DNA from: Thiotrichaceae bacterium
GTDB lineage: Bacteria > Pseudomonadota > Gammaproteobacteria > Eutrophobiales > Eutrophobiaceae
Length of the DNA stretch: 36,124 nt
Direction of reading: 5' to 3'
NCBI GenBank assembly: GCA_012960105.1
Contig: DUBV01000020.1
Coordinates: 1-36,124, forward strand
In this document: positions 7,078-16,045 of the stretch, in pieces
How the letters are laid out: every line of letters starts with the position of its first letter
Numbering within the stretch: the stretch's first letter is position 1
Translations under genes and position numbers: made by a program
The notes under the pieces: model-generated
Seen by the model: the letters and a program-made list of their open reading frames with translations, nothing else
Told to the model about the DNA's origin: nothing
The model's database searches: none

Positions 7078-8253
7078 TTACTTACCGGTTGCTTCTTTCC
7101 AGGCAGCTACGGCTTTATCAGCAGCTTCCTGTAGAGTGTCAGCCATAATGATCGGCAGGCCACTGTCTTTTAAGATCTTACGACCTTCTTCAACATTGGT
7201 ACCTGATAGTCGACAAACTAATGGCACTTTTAAATCAATCGATTTAACTGCTTGCACTACACCTTCAGCAATCCAGTCACAACGATTAATACCAGCAAAA
7301 ATGTTAACGAGAATACATTCAACTTTGTCATCAGACAGAACCAGATTGAATGCTTTGGTTGTACGTTCAGGAGAAGCACCACCGCCTATATCAAGGAAGT
7401 TAGCAGGCTCGCCACCGGCGTGCATGATCATATCCATTGATGCCATTGCTAAGCCAGCACCGTTAATAATACAACCGATGTTGCCGTCCAGACCGACATA
7501 ACTTAAACCACGATCTGCTGCGCGCATTTCACGAGAATCTTCTTGTGACTTATCACGTAGTTCTGCAATATTGCCATGACGAAACAGTGCGTTGTCATCA
7601 AAGCCCATCTTCGCATCAACTGCAATAATATTGCCTTCTTTGGTAACAACCAAAGGATTGATTTCTACCATGTTCGCATCTAAATCACGCATCGCACGAT
7701 AACAACCGAGGAAGGTAGTTACTGCTTGATTGATTTGTGATTTATTCAAACCTAATGCAAACGCAATTTCACGCGCCTGGAAAGGTTGCATGCCAACAGC
7801 AGGTTCAACTGCAATTTTGATAATGGACTCTGGTTTTTCAACCGCAAGTTGTTCAATCTCCATACCGCCTTCAGCAGAAGCTACTACCGTGACACTTTCG
7901 TTTTCACGATCAAGTACAAATGCTAAATAGATTTCACGGTCGATGTTACAACCGGCTTCTACATATAGACGATGACAAACTTTGCCTTGTGGGCCTGTTT
8001 GATGCGTTACTAATTTTTTACCGAGTAATTCGTTCGCAGCATCTGACACTTCGTGCTCAGATTTACAAACTTTAATACCACCCGCTTTACCACGTGCGCC
8101 TGAATGAATTTGAGCTTTAACAACCCATACTTCACCACCAATTTCTGTTGCGCGGTAAGCAGCCTGTTCCGGGCTATACGCTAAACCACCTGCAGGAATC
8201 GGTACACCATAGTCAGCGAGAATTTCTTTCGCTTGATATTCATGGATGTCCAT
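7078..8253 (-). CDS. mtkA: Malate-CoA ligase (malate thiokinase) beta subunit
   Basis: The 391-aa ATP-grasp subunit activates malate to malyl phosphate. It begins [20 protein letters not shown], then shows the ATP-grasp strand [16 protein letters not shown] (about 44-59), the Mg-ATP part [10 protein letters not shown], and the C-terminal ligase part with [12 protein letters not shown] and [17 protein letters not shown]. In SucC the last motif is usually GGGATKERV; the ASPER form plus [12 protein letters not shown] matches what I recall of MtkA. A strong purine-rich site (GGGGGG) precedes the ATG. It follows mcl by 45 bases and mtkB follows by 12, so the three form one operon. Some bacteria use such a ligase for both succinate and malate, so activity on both cannot be excluded. 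Confidence 0.9.
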   Translation of the reverse strand: MDIHEYQAKEILADYGVPIPAGGLAYSPEQAAYRATEIGGEVWVVKAQIHSGARGKAGGIKVCKSEHEVSDAANELLGKKLVTHQTGPQGKVCHRLYVEAGCNIDREIYLAFVLDRENESVTVVASAEGGMEIEQLAVEKPESIIKIAVEPAVGMQPFQAREIAFALGLNKSQINQAVTTFLGCYRAMRDLDANMVEINPLVVTKEGNIIAVDAKMGFDDNALFRHGNIAELRDKSQEDSREMRAADRGLSYVGLDGNIGCIINGAGLAMASMDMIMHAGGEPANFLDIGGGASPERTTKAFNLVLSDDKVECILVNIFAGINRCDWIAEGVVQAVKSIDLKVPLVCRLSGTNVEEGRKILKDSGLPIIMADTLQEAADKAVAAWKEATGK

Positions 8254-8298
8254 AATTCACATCCCCCCTTTTTTTAAAATTAAAATTCTTATCTACTA

Positions 8299-9252
8299 CT
8301 ACTTAGCCTTTGCAGCGATTTGATCCGCTTGTGCAATTAGATTGCGAGCCATTTTTTCTGACGCAATATCAATCATCTTGCCATCAAGTTGTGCTGCACC
8401 TGCGCCTTTCTTAGCCGCTTCTTCTAACGCTTCTAATACACGACGTGCATGAGTCACATCTTTATCCGGTGGAGACATTACTTCATTCGCTAATGGAATT
8501 TGCTTAGGATGAATTGCCCACTTACCGTCGAAACCGAGTGCTGCAACACGACGTGCCGCTGCTTTATAAGCTTCAGGATCACTGAAATCACCGAAAGGAC
8601 CGTCTATTGCACGTAAACCAAACGCACGACATGCGGTAAGCATTTGTACTTGTGACGTATGCCATTGATCATTTATAGCACCTTCACAAACATAATCTGG
8701 GTTTAAGCCACCGATAATGGTGGTACGTGAACGCATGCTTGCCGCGTAATCACCCACACCAAAATGGAATGCTTCAAGACGCTTACTTGATGTTGCAATA
8801 GACATCACATTGGCACCACCAAGTGCCGTTTCAATTAAACAATCAAAACCGATTCTTTTCTCGAGGCCCATCGCATCTTCAACCTGCGTCACCAACATAT
8901 CGACAGCGTAGACATCTGCGGCAGTACCGACTTTAGGAATCAAAATCGTATCAAGCTTACTACCCGCTTGTTCGATGATATCGACAACATCACGATACAT
9001 ATAATGAGTATCCAGGCCATTAATACGCACGCATATAGTTTTACTACTCCAATCAATATCATTTAATGCTTCAATAACATTTTTACGGGCTTGTGGTTTA
9101 TCATCAGGTACAACGGCATCTTCTAAATCAAGAAAGATGTAATCCGCGTCACTCTTTGCTGCTTTTTCAAACATGCCTGGGCTTGAAGCTGGGACTGCTA
9201 GCTCACTACGCTGTAAGCGTGGAGTAGCGGGTTCGTATGCAGTAAAACTCAT
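8299..9252 (-). CDS. mcl: Malyl-CoA lyase, HpcH/HpaI-CitE family
   Basis: Cleaves malyl-CoA to glyoxylate and acetyl-CoA, or runs in reverse as the condensing step. The 317-aa protein carries RSELAVPASSPGMFEKAAKS (about 16-35), the metal-binding DYIFLDLEDAVVPDDK (about 37-52), VRINGLDTHYMYRDV, the catalytic-face IETALGGANV with its metal-ligand Glu, and FHFGVGDYAASM. The C-terminal part AIHPKQI is also typical. It is the first gene of the minus-strand mcl-mtkA-mtkB-reductase-ppc set, with 426 bases of non-coding sequence upstream that must hold the operon promoter. Beta-methylmalyl-CoA lyase or citramalyl-CoA lyase activity are alternatives in this family; the mtkAB neighbours favour malyl-CoA. 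Confidence 0.92.
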   Translation of the reverse strand: MSFTAYEPATPRLQRSELAVPASSPGMFEKAAKSDADYIFLDLEDAVVPDDKPQARKNVIEALNDIDWSSKTICVRINGLDTHYMYRDVVDIIEQAGSKLDTILIPKVGTAADVYAVDMLVTQVEDAMGLEKRIGFDCLIETALGGANVMSIATSSKRLEAFHFGVGDYAASMRSRTTIIGGLNPDYVCEGAINDQWHTSQVQMLTACRAFGLRAIDGPFGDFSDPEAYKAAARRVAALGFDGKWAIHPKQIPLANEVMSPPDKDVTHARRVLEALEEAAKKGAGAAQLDGKMIDIASEKMARNLIAQADQIAAKAK

Positions 9253-9678
9253 GGTTATTCCTCTTTATTATATTTAAAATTATTTAAATCGTTAGTTCTA
9301 CAGATTCACCATGAATCTTATGAACGAGCAATCTTCGTGTTACGTAGGTATTTTTGAGCTGCAGACTTATCATCTGCATAAAAATAAATTCGTTATAATT
9401 CGTTAACTATTAGGGATGCCGTTATTGTTATTTGAATATGGCATCGTCGCTACCTTGCGAGCTACAAGCCTTGATTATCATAAATACTTCATATAATTCA
9501 AAGACTTATATTACTTTTGTTTTACAGTTCTATAAACTGTGAACTACGTCTCAAAAATCCAGCCGGCTATTCTGCCACAAAACAGCCCTAAAAATCCATC
9601 AGAGGATCGATTTTCAGTAAAAAATAAGGGGTAAGTGATGGGTAAGAATTGCTTAGTATTTGATTTTATTAGAAGATT
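9253..9678. promoter_or_regulatory. Non-coding gap, presumed promoter region of mcl operon
   Basis: I see no gene here. It lies upstream of mcl and downstream of metZ, both on the minus strand, so it should hold the metZ transcript end and the mcl operon promoter. ACAGTT (9524-9529) and AACTGT (9535-9540) form a short inverted repeat with a five-base spacer that could be an operator. No clear -35/-10 pair or intrinsic terminator can be pointed to. Confidence 0.4.
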
Positions 9679-10866
9679 TTAGGAAATACTCGAAAGCCCT
9701 GTTTCGAGGTCGCGTTTCAGATCTTCTACGTCTTCTAAGCCAACAGAAAGACGAATTAATTCAGGCTTAATGCCTGCTTCTAGCCGCTGTTCATCCGTCA
9801 ATCGGTGATGCGTTGTCGTTGCTGGATGCGTAACCGTGCTTTTAGTATCACCTAAATTCGCTGTAATAGAGAAAAGCTCTGTTGAATCAATGGCTTGCCA
9901 TGCAGCTTTTTTGCCGCCACGGACTTCAAAACTAACCATGCCACCGAAGCCGCTTTGTTGTTGTTTACACAGATCATGCTGCGGGTGCGATGTTAAGCCC
10001 GGAAAATAGACTTTTTCGACCTTATCGTGCTGATCTAACCATTGCGCCAATATTGCCGCATTTTCACAATGCGCTTTCATGCGGATATTCAATGTTTCTA
10101 AGCCTTTTAAGAAAACCCAGGCGTTAAATGGGCTCATGGTGGTACCGGCGGTACGTAAAAAGCCGAAGATGTCTTCGCCAAGTAAGTCTTCACTACCAAC
10201 AACAGCACCACCTACGCAGCGTCCTTGTCCATCCAGGTATTTGGTTGCTGAATGAATAACGATATCGGCACCCAGTGCTAACGGTTTTTGTAATATCGGT
10301 GTCGATAAACAATTATCTACAACTAACAGGCAACCGTGCTTATGGGCAATCTCAGCCAGACGGCTAATATCGGCAATTTCTAATAATGGGTTTGACGGTG
10401 TTTCCAGAAACAGTATTCGAGTAGCTGGCGTGATCGCCTTTTCCCAAGCCTCGTAATCGATTAAATCGACGAAGGTGGTCTCAATAGCGAATTTGGTCAA
10501 TATATTGTCAAAAAGCCCGACTGTCGTGCCAAATATAGATAAAGACGAGACAATATGGTCGCCAGACTTCAATAAGCCCAGACAGGTGCTCAAAATAGCA
10601 CTCATGCCAGAAGACGTGCCTACACAACGCTCGCCGCCTTCCATTGCCGCTAAACGCTGTTCAAATGTTCTAACGGTAGGGTTGGTAAATCTCGAATAGA
10701 TATTACCGGGCTCATCACCGCTAAAGCGTGCGGCAGCTTCTGAGGCATTCTTAAAGACAAAGCTGGAAGTGGCAAAAATAGGTTCGCTATGTTCACCTTC
10801 GTGGCCACGTACCTGTCCAGCACGCACGGCTAATGTGTTTGTACTCAGTTTCTTTTCATCAGACAT
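9679..10866 (-). CDS. metZ: O-succinylhomoserine sulfhydrylase
   Basis: Makes homocysteine directly from O-succinylhomoserine and sulfide, with PLP, in methionine synthesis. The 395-aa protein belongs to the Cys/Met metabolism PLP family: SGMSAILSTCLGLLKSGDH (about 86-104), YSRFTNPT (about 57-64), VVDNCLSTP (about 182-190), the PLP lysine Lys209 in HSATKYLDGQGR, and a C-terminal TTHHRLTDEQR-LIRLSVGLED tail. The N-terminus (TLAVRAGQVRGHEGEHSEPIF) and the close GQGRCVGGA match MetZ rather than MetB or MetC. It is not in an operon. An upstream promoter, a SAM riboswitch-like leader and a hairpin over the ribosome binding site (AGAGGA) suggest control by S-adenosylmethionine. An O-acetylhomoserine substrate is possible but less likely. 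Confidence 0.93.
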   Translation of the reverse strand: MSDEKKLSTNTLAVRAGQVRGHEGEHSEPIFATSSFVFKNASEAAARFSGDEPGNIYSRFTNPTVRTFEQRLAAMEGGERCVGTSSGMSAILSTCLGLLKSGDHIVSSLSIFGTTVGLFDNILTKFAIETTFVDLIDYEAWEKAITPATRILFLETPSNPLLEIADISRLAEIAHKHGCLLVVDNCLSTPILQKPLALGADIVIHSATKYLDGQGRCVGGAVVGSEDLLGEDIFGFLRTAGTTMSPFNAWVFLKGLETLNIRMKAHCENAAILAQWLDQHDKVEKVYFPGLTSHPQHDLCKQQQSGFGGMVSFEVRGGKKAAWQAIDSTELFSITANLGDTKSTVTHPATTTHHRLTDEQRLEAGIKPELIRLSVGLEDVEDLKRDLETGLSSIS

Positions 10867-10873
10867 AATAATC

Positions 10874-10903
10874 CTCTTAAATATAGTCTATTTGTTTTAA
10901 GAG
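10874..10903 (-). promoter_or_regulatory. Hairpin covering the metZ ribosome binding site
   Basis: CTCTTAAA (10896-10903, minus sense) and TTTAAGAG (10874-10881) are exact complements around a 14-base loop. The second arm contains most of the metZ Shine-Dalgarno (AGAGG). Folded, it would hide the site, so it is a candidate expression platform for the riboswitch just upstream. Confidence 0.55.
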
Positions 10904-10935
10904 CAGCCTGAATAGATTCGGAATGAAAGCAGGAT

Positions 10936-10997
10936 GTCTCTTTAGCGGTATTTTTTTTGCGCCCGCAAGCTGATTTTCAAATCGGCGCATGCTAAAG
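10936..10997 (-). ncRNA. SAM-II/SAM-V-like riboswitch before metZ
   Basis: Reading the minus strand from 10989: TGCGCC, GATTTG, a short spacer, CTTGC, then the complementary arm GGGCGCA (10958-10964), an A-rich linker with TACC, then GCTAAAGAGAC (to 10936). The order P1 arm, GATTT, TTGC, P1 return arm, A-rich linker, GCTAAA is the conserved core of the SAM-II class and its SAM-V variant, pseudoknot aptamers found before methionine genes. Placement directly before metZ fits. A preceding CTTTAGC (10991-10997) could also pair with the GCTAAAG and compete with the pseudoknot. Identified by eye; no covariance search was possible. Confidence 0.72.
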
Positions 10998-11000
10998 AAG

Positions 11001-11029
11001 AAAATAGTTAATATTCTCACAGATGTCAA
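11001..11029 (-). promoter_or_regulatory. Sigma-70 promoter of metZ leader
   Basis: On the minus strand TTGACA (11024-11029) is followed after exactly 17 bases by TATTTT (11001-11006). The start of transcription would fall near 10994, right at the beginning of the riboswitch core, which supports both calls. Confidence 0.65.
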
Positions 11030-11115
11030 TTACTTAACTCACTTTTCAGCAAACTATGAATTTGCGTCTACAATCAATAATATAAGACTAATAAATAAAA
11101 AAGGAGATTCACATT

Positions 11116-12411
11116 TTGGCTACAGCTAAGAAAGCACCTGCAGGCGGTAAAAAGATCACCATTAAAAATGGCGTATTAAACGTCCCGGATACACCTGTTA
11201 TCCCGTTTATTGAGGGCGATGGTATTGGCCCCGATGTCTGGAATGCTTCTCACCGTGTACTTGATGCCGCTGTTGAAAAAGCTTACTCCGGTAAAAAAGA
11301 AATAAAATGGCTAGAAGTCTATGCCGGTGAAAAAGCCAATCAACTCACAGGAAATTGGTTACCCGATGAAACCGTTGATACCTGCCGTGAATTTTTAGTC
11401 GCTATTAAAGGCCCTTTAACAACACCTATCGGTGGTGGCATCCGTTCGCTGAATGTTGCCTTGCGTCAAATACTCGATCTCTATGTTTGTTTAAGACCAG
11501 TACGCTGGTTTGAAGGCGTGCCCTCTCCCATCAAGCGTCCGGAACTCGTAGACATGGTGATCTTCCGCGAAAATACAGAAGATATCTATGCCGGGATAGA
11601 ATTTGAACAAGGTAGTGAAGAAATCACTCGCTTCCTTGAACTATTGGAAGAATCTTTTCCAAACTATTATCAAAAAATTCGTTTTCCTAAAACGACCGGC
11701 ATTGGAATCAAACCTATCTCTCAAGAAGGCACACATCGCCTGGTGCGTGCAGCCATTCAATACGCCATCGATAACAAACGTAAGAGCGTTACCTTTGTTC
11801 ATAAAGGTAACATCATGAAGTTTACCGAGGGTGCATTCCGCAACTGGGGTTACGAGCTTGCTGAAACAGAGTTTAAAAAAGAAACCTATAGCTGGGATAT
11901 ATGGGAACGCACGCGTGCCGAAAAAGGCATGCAAGCGGCACAAGATGAAATGGCTCAAGCTGAAAAAGATGGCAAAATTTTAATTAAAGATGCGATTGCA
12001 GATATTACTTTACAGCAAGTTCTTACTCGCCCAACTGATTTTGATGTTATCGCCACTATGAATCTAAATGGTGATTACTTATCTGATGCGCTTGCCGCTC
12101 AAGTAGGCGGTATTGGCATTGCACCCGGCGGCAATATTAATTACGTCACCGGACACGCTATCTTTGAAGCCACACATGGCACAGCACCTAAATATGCCGG
12201 CCAGGATAAAGTTAATCCCGGTTCATTATTATTATCAGGTGAAATGATGCTGCGCTACCTGGGTTGGACTGAAGCCGCTGACATGGTCATTGAAGCCATG
12301 AACAAAACCATAGCTGACAAAACCGTGACTTATGATTTTTCTCGGCTTATGGATGGCGCGAAAGAAATTAAATGTAGCGAATTTTCCGACGCATTAATTT
12401 CTAATCTTTAA
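11116..12411 (+). CDS. icd: Isocitrate dehydrogenase, NADP-dependent
   Basis: Oxidises isocitrate to 2-oxoglutarate with NADP. The 431-aa protein is of the E. coli Icd type: [13 protein letters not shown] (about 30-42), the substrate loop [13 protein letters not shown] with Ser111, the equivalent of the AceK-phosphorylated Ser113 of E. coli, [15 protein letters not shown], and [17 protein letters not shown], where the KY pair marks NADP over NAD. The start is TTG at 11116, nine bases after AAGGAG; no in-frame ATG near it has a comparable site. aceK follows by 15 bases, so the enzyme and its kinase are co-expressed. No aceA or aceB lies in the window. The identification is firm. Confidence 0.97.
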   Translation: MATAKKAPAGGKKITIKNGVLNVPDTPVIPFIEGDGIGPDVWNASHRVLDAAVEKAYSGKKEIKWLEVYAGEKANQLTGNWLPDETVDTCREFLVAIKGPLTTPIGGGIRSLNVALRQILDLYVCLRPVRWFEGVPSPIKRPELVDMVIFRENTEDIYAGIEFEQGSEEITRFLELLEESFPNYYQKIRFPKTTGIGIKPISQEGTHRLVRAAIQYAIDNKRKSVTFVHKGNIMKFTEGAFRNWGYELAETEFKKETYSWDIWERTRAEKGMQAAQDEMAQAEKDGKILIKDAIADITLQQVLTRPTDFDVIATMNLNGDYLSDALAAQVGGIGIAPGGNINYVTGHAIFEATHGTAPKYAGQDKVNPGSLLLSGEMMLRYLGWTEAADMVIEAMNKTIADKTVTYDFSRLMDGAKEIKCSEFSDALISNL

Positions 12412-12426
12412 AGTTATAAGATAGCT

Positions 12427-14157
12427 ATGTCAGATAGAGATCTGATTGCGGAATGTTCGCAGATTATCTACGACGGGTTTATTCGTTATAACAATTATTT
12501 TCACCGCATGACGCGACGTGCGCGTAAACGTTTTGAACAACGCGACTGGAAAGGCCATCAACAAGACATTGTCGACCGCATTGATCTTTATGAAAAGTCA
12601 GTGCGGCGTATAGTTCTTGCGTTAAGACAAACACTGGGTGAACGTGTAAAAGAAGAAGAGCTTTGGCACGACATACGCAGTTACTTTGGTGATCGCCTAA
12701 ATGAAGTTCCTGACAATGACTTTATTAAAACGTTTTTCAACTCAACTACTCGGCGTATTTTTGGCACGGAAGGAATCGATGCCGGAATAGAATTTGTATC
12801 TTCAGGGCCCTCTTATGATTTGCGTCTAATCATGTCACTCAACATTCGACACTACCCATACTGGTTATCTCTGCAAAAAATATTCGAAACAATACTCAAC
12901 GATTTTTCTTTTCGCGTACCGTATGACGATCTAGACACTAATGCTAAACGTGTTGCTAAAGACATAGCATCCTATTCAAAATTTCACTTTGAAGATGATG
13001 CCGAATATTTACGTTTCGAATTTATTGACACATTATTTTATCAAGCTGCCCGAGCTTACCTGGTTGGTAAAATGATTATGAAAGATAGCGAAGTGCCTAT
13101 TGTTATTGCTTTTAAAAATGAACATGGAGGTATTAGTGTTGATGCAGTTTTTCTTGATACAAAAGAAATTAGCCTGATATTTGGTTATACACGCTCGTAC
13201 TACTTTGCCGATCCGAACTCAGTCATCGGCGCAGTGCATTTTCTTAAATCCATGCTGCCCAACAAACCTATTGATGAACTGTATACCGTATTGGGACGTT
13301 TACGACAGGGCAAAACTGAACGTCACCGAACATTTACCGGGCACCTTAATAATACTAAAGATAAGTTTGTTCACGCAGATGGTGATACTGGTCTGGTCAT
13401 GATTGTATTTACATTGCCTTCCTACAACCTGGTATTCAAAATAATCCGGGATAAGTTTGGTTATCCAAAAACTGTTTCCCGAAAACAGGTAATTGGAAAA
13501 TATAAACTTGTATCCAAGCATGATCGTGCAGGAAGACTTATCGATACACAGGAGTTTCTTAATCTAAAACTTCCTGTTAATCGTTTTTCGAAAGAACTTT
13601 TGAATGAATTACTTGATGGTGCAACAGAGAGTGTGCGTAGAGAAGAAAAAGCTCTGATATTAAAACATGTCTATATTGAAAGACGTGTACGTCCATTAAA
13701 TCTATATATAAATGAATGTTCCTATGAGGAAGCCGTTTCCGCTGTTATTGACTATGGACAGGCTATTAAAGATTTGGCCAAAACAAATATTTTTTGCGGC
13801 GATTTATTATTAAAGAATTTTGGTGTAACTCAACATAGTCGAGTTATTTTTTATGATTATGATGAAGTCGCGTTAGTAACCGAATGTAACTTTAGAGATA
13901 TTCCTGAGGCTAGTGACTTTGAAGATGAGATGTTGGCTGATATCTGGTATTACGTTGGCGAGCACGATATTTTCCCGGAAGAGTTTATTAAATTTCTTTC
14001 GATGAATAACCAATTAAAATCTGAGTTTATGAAATATCATCAGGACTTATTAACTTCAGAGTATTGGCGCGAAGTTCAACGACAACACATCATGGGTGAA
14101 GTGTCATTAGTTGTTCCTTACACATCAGCAATATCAAATTTAAAAACGATTAACTAA
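12427..14157 (+). CDS. aceK: Isocitrate dehydrogenase kinase/phosphatase
   Basis: Switches Icd off and on by phosphorylating and dephosphorylating its active-site serine, which diverts isocitrate to the glyoxylate bypass. The 576-aa length is normal. The regulatory half starts with LIAECSQIIYDGFIRYNNYF; the kinase half has the ATP-binding strand SYNLVFKIIRDKFGYPK, then GDLLLKNFGV with the catalytic Asp and Asn, and FYDYDEV with metal-binding Asp residues. In enterobacteria aceK follows aceBA; here it follows icd. Its last eight bases overlap the end of the convergent membrane gene. If the organism lacks isocitrate lyase, AceK would have no obvious purpose, so aceA is expected elsewhere in the genome. 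Confidence 0.96.
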   Translation: MSDRDLIAECSQIIYDGFIRYNNYFHRMTRRARKRFEQRDWKGHQQDIVDRIDLYEKSVRRIVLALRQTLGERVKEEELWHDIRSYFGDRLNEVPDNDFIKTFFNSTTRRIFGTEGIDAGIEFVSSGPSYDLRLIMSLNIRHYPYWLSLQKIFETILNDFSFRVPYDDLDTNAKRVAKDIASYSKFHFEDDAEYLRFEFIDTLFYQAARAYLVGKMIMKDSEVPIVIAFKNEHGGISVDAVFLDTKEISLIFGYTRSYYFADPNSVIGAVHFLKSMLPNKPIDELYTVLGRLRQGKTERHRTFTGHLNNTKDKFVHADGDTGLVMIVFTLPSYNLVFKIIRDKFGYPKTVSRKQVIGKYKLVSKHDRAGRLIDTQEFLNLKLPVNRFSKELLNELLDGATESVRREEKALILKHVYIERRVRPLNLYINECSYEEAVSAVIDYGQAIKDLAKTNIFCGDLLLKNFGVTQHSRVIFYDYDEVALVTECNFRDIPEASDFEDEMLADIWYYVGEHDIFPEEFIKFLSMNNQLKSEFMKYHQDLLTSEYWREVQRQHIMGEVSLVVPYTSAISNLKTIN

Positions 14158-14788
14158 TTTTCTGCGAGAATGATATTCCATTATCATCTAGCAATTCCTT
14201 AAACTTTTCATTTTGCTCATCAATCTTACTACTCACGAGAAATATTCGATGAATATAAACTGAAATAACAAAAATAATACATGCGTAAGCAAGCACAAAG
14301 CCTCCCAGAAAGGAATGATATTTGTCTCCCTTTGCGATCAACATAAGACATTGGGGAACAACTGCTGGTACAGCAAAGCTTAAATAGACAGCTTTACTCG
14401 CAGAATAAGTAATTATTGATCCGGTAATAAGCGCGGCGATAAATAAAAGCAACATGCCATGATACAAAACGGAATCCAGCAAAGACAGCACACCATCAGG
14501 CACAAATAGGAAACCAGTAAAACCCCAAAGTGTTCCTGAAATCAAAGATAGAACTAAAAACGATGTTAACCATTGCTCAGTGTTGTTATGTTCATATTTA
14601 TAAAAACGCCAACTAATGACAATACGGATAATGGTTAACAATGTGAAAATAATAAACCAACTATTTAATATGACAGGATCTGCTACAGATTGAAAAAACC
14701 AGAATGCGAGGATGGCAGCAAAAAATGTGGCAATATAACTAAGATAAGAATGGCTATAAAGCCTTTCGATTTGCTTTAAATCAGACAT
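14150..14788 (-). CDS. Orphan multi-pass membrane sensor module (MASE-like)
   Basis: The 212-aa protein has about six hydrophobic segments (roughly residues 15-35, 40-60, 72-92, 105-128, 132-155, 160-182). The phrases SLISGTLWGFTGFLFVP and LSFAVPAVVPQCLML resemble the membrane input domain that precedes GGDEF or histidine-kinase domains in many Proteobacteria. After the last segment comes a short charged helix (SSKIDEQNEKFKELL), where the signalling domain would normally begin, but the gene ends there with a stop. No GGDEF, EAL or kinase fragment follows. It may be a truncated receptor or a stand-alone membrane protein. I do not know a function. The 3' end overlaps aceK by eight bases, tail to tail. 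Confidence 0.6.
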   Translation of the reverse strand: MSDLKQIERLYSHSYLSYIATFFAAILAFWFFQSVADPVILNSWFIIFTLLTIIRIVISWRFYKYEHNNTEQWLTSFLVLSLISGTLWGFTGFLFVPDGVLSLLDSVLYHGMLLLFIAALITGSIITYSASKAVYLSFAVPAVVPQCLMLIAKGDKYHSFLGGFVLAYACIIFVISVYIHRIFLVSSKIDEQNEKFKELLDDNGISFSQKIS

Positions 14789-14828
14789 GATAAATAAATT
14801 CCTTTTTAATTACATGAGTCTTTCATAC

Positions 14829-14850
14829 AGGCTGAAATCCGATTCAGCCT
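14829..14850. other. 8-bp hairpin after dapB
   Basis: AGGCTGAA (14829-14836) pairs exactly with 14843-14850 over a six-base loop, 20 bases beyond the dapB stop. Only TTTAT follows on the plus strand and no T-run on the minus strand, so as a terminator it is weak. Confidence 0.5.
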
Positions 14851-14870
14851 TTATCCATACTAAATATTTC

Positions 14871-15674
14871 TTACTTCAAATTCAATACATCCTGCATATC
14901 AAATAAACCTTTGTCTTTATCAGACAACCATTGCGCTGCTCTCACTGCGCCATTGGCAAATGTTTTTCTTGATGATGCTTTGTGAGTTATCTCAACCCGC
15001 TCACCATCAGCAACAAACATAACCGTATGATCTCCGACGATATCACCAGCACGAATTGTTTCAAATCCAATAGTTTTTCTATCTCGTTCTCCGGTAATAC
15101 CTTCGCGCCCATAAACAGCAACTTCTTTCAAATTACGCCCTAATGTATGCGCGACAACTTCACCCATATGTAGTGCAGTTCCGGAAGGTGCATCTTTCTT
15201 ATGTCGATGATGAGCTTCAATAATTTCAATGTCGGTATCTTCACCGATTACCTTTGCTGCCATCTCTAATAGTTTGAAACAAAGATTCACGCCTATGCTC
15301 ATATTTGGCGCAAAGACTATGGAAATATTATTCGAAGCAAAATCGATAAGGCCATGATCATCCTGAGTAAGACCAGTCGTGCCTATTACCATCTTAATTT
15401 CTGATGAAATGCACTTTCGAATATTGGCAGAAAGAGAGGTTGCCAGAGTAAAATCAATTATGACATCAACCTGATCGGCAACACTGGTAATATTATCCGT
15501 GATAGTAACACCCAGATTGCCGATGCCAGCCACGTCTCCCGCGTCTAGTCCAAGCATAGGTGAACCGCTGTACTCAATTGCCGCAGCGATCTCAATATCA
15601 TCATTATCGTTACATACTTCTAGAATGGTTTTGCCCATTCTCCCCGCCGCACCACACACACCTACTCTAACCAT
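14871..15674 (-). CDS. dapB: 4-hydroxy-tetrahydrodipicolinate reductase
   Basis: Reduces the dapA product to tetrahydrodipicolinate in lysine and diaminopimelate synthesis, with NAD(P)H. The 267-aa length is typical. The nucleotide loop VGVCGAAGRMGKT (about 4-16), VIIDFTL, GTTGLTQ, the APNMSIGVN stretch, and the signature EAHHRHKKDAPSGTAL (about 154-169), with catalytic His and Lys, are all present. In many gammaproteobacteria dapB follows dnaJ directly and precedes carA; here a toxin-antitoxin module and a repeat separate it from dnaJ, and carA is absent. The identification is firm. Confidence 0.97.
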   Translation of the reverse strand: MVRVGVCGAAGRMGKTILEVCNDNDDIEIAAAIEYSGSPMLGLDAGDVAGIGNLGVTITDNITSVADQVDVIIDFTLATSLSANIRKCISSEIKMVIGTTGLTQDDHGLIDFASNNISIVFAPNMSIGVNLCFKLLEMAAKVIGEDTDIEIIEAHHRHKKDAPSGTALHMGEVVAHTLGRNLKEVAVYGREGITGERDRKTIGFETIRAGDIVGDHTVMFVADGERVEITHKASSRKTFANGAVRAAQWLSDKDKGLFDMQDVLNLK

Positions 15675-15764
15675 TGATTCCTCGATAATTTCTTATACGT
15701 TTATCTTATAGATACTAGTGTGGCATGTTTTTCATTAAATATAAAAAGTGCCATACATTATTCT

Positions 15765-16040
15765 TCATGCTGCGGTTTCGATCGGATGCAAACCAGCACG
15801 AGCAGCCATAGCTACTAATGCATCAATTGAAAAGCCAGCGAACTTACCACGACACACATCAGCAATACGAGATCGCTGCACACCCATTTCTTTTGCCGCC
15901 ATTTCCTGAGTTAAATTGTTTTCTTTAATATAAGTAACAATCGCATCAAATAGCACTGCTTTTATTTTAAGTGCTTCGGCTTCGCCCGGTTCCAATTCCA
16001 GGTCATCAAAAATACTGCCCGTAGTTATTTTCTTTGTCAT
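15765..16040 (-). CDS. XRE-family antitoxin (HigA-like)
   Basis: The 91-aa protein has an extended N-terminus, ITTGSIFDDLELEPGEAEAL, and a helix-turn-helix of the XRE/HTH_37 type: LTQEMAAKEMGVQRSRIADV CRGKFAGFSIDALVAMAARAG (about 43-84, shown in two parts). This form accompanies Gp49/HigB-like toxins. It starts five bases after the toxin stop with AAGGA seven bases before the ATG. As in other systems of this layout it probably neutralises the toxin and represses the operon by binding the palindrome at 16386-16413. The gene is intact although the toxin frame is broken, so it may persist as a lone repressor or anti-addiction gene. Confidence 0.85.
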   Translation of the reverse strand: MTKKITTGSIFDDLELEPGEAEALKIKAVLFDAIVTYIKENNLTQEMAAKEMGVQRSRIADVCRGKFAGFSIDALVAMAARAGLHPIETAA

Positions 16041-16045
16041 GTTAA

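Noticed and set aside
6175-8253. Succinyl-CoA synthetase genes sucCD
   Set aside because: The folds are the same, but the mcl, reductase and ppc neighbours and the ASPER wording in the beta subunit favour malate-CoA ligase. Not fully excluded.
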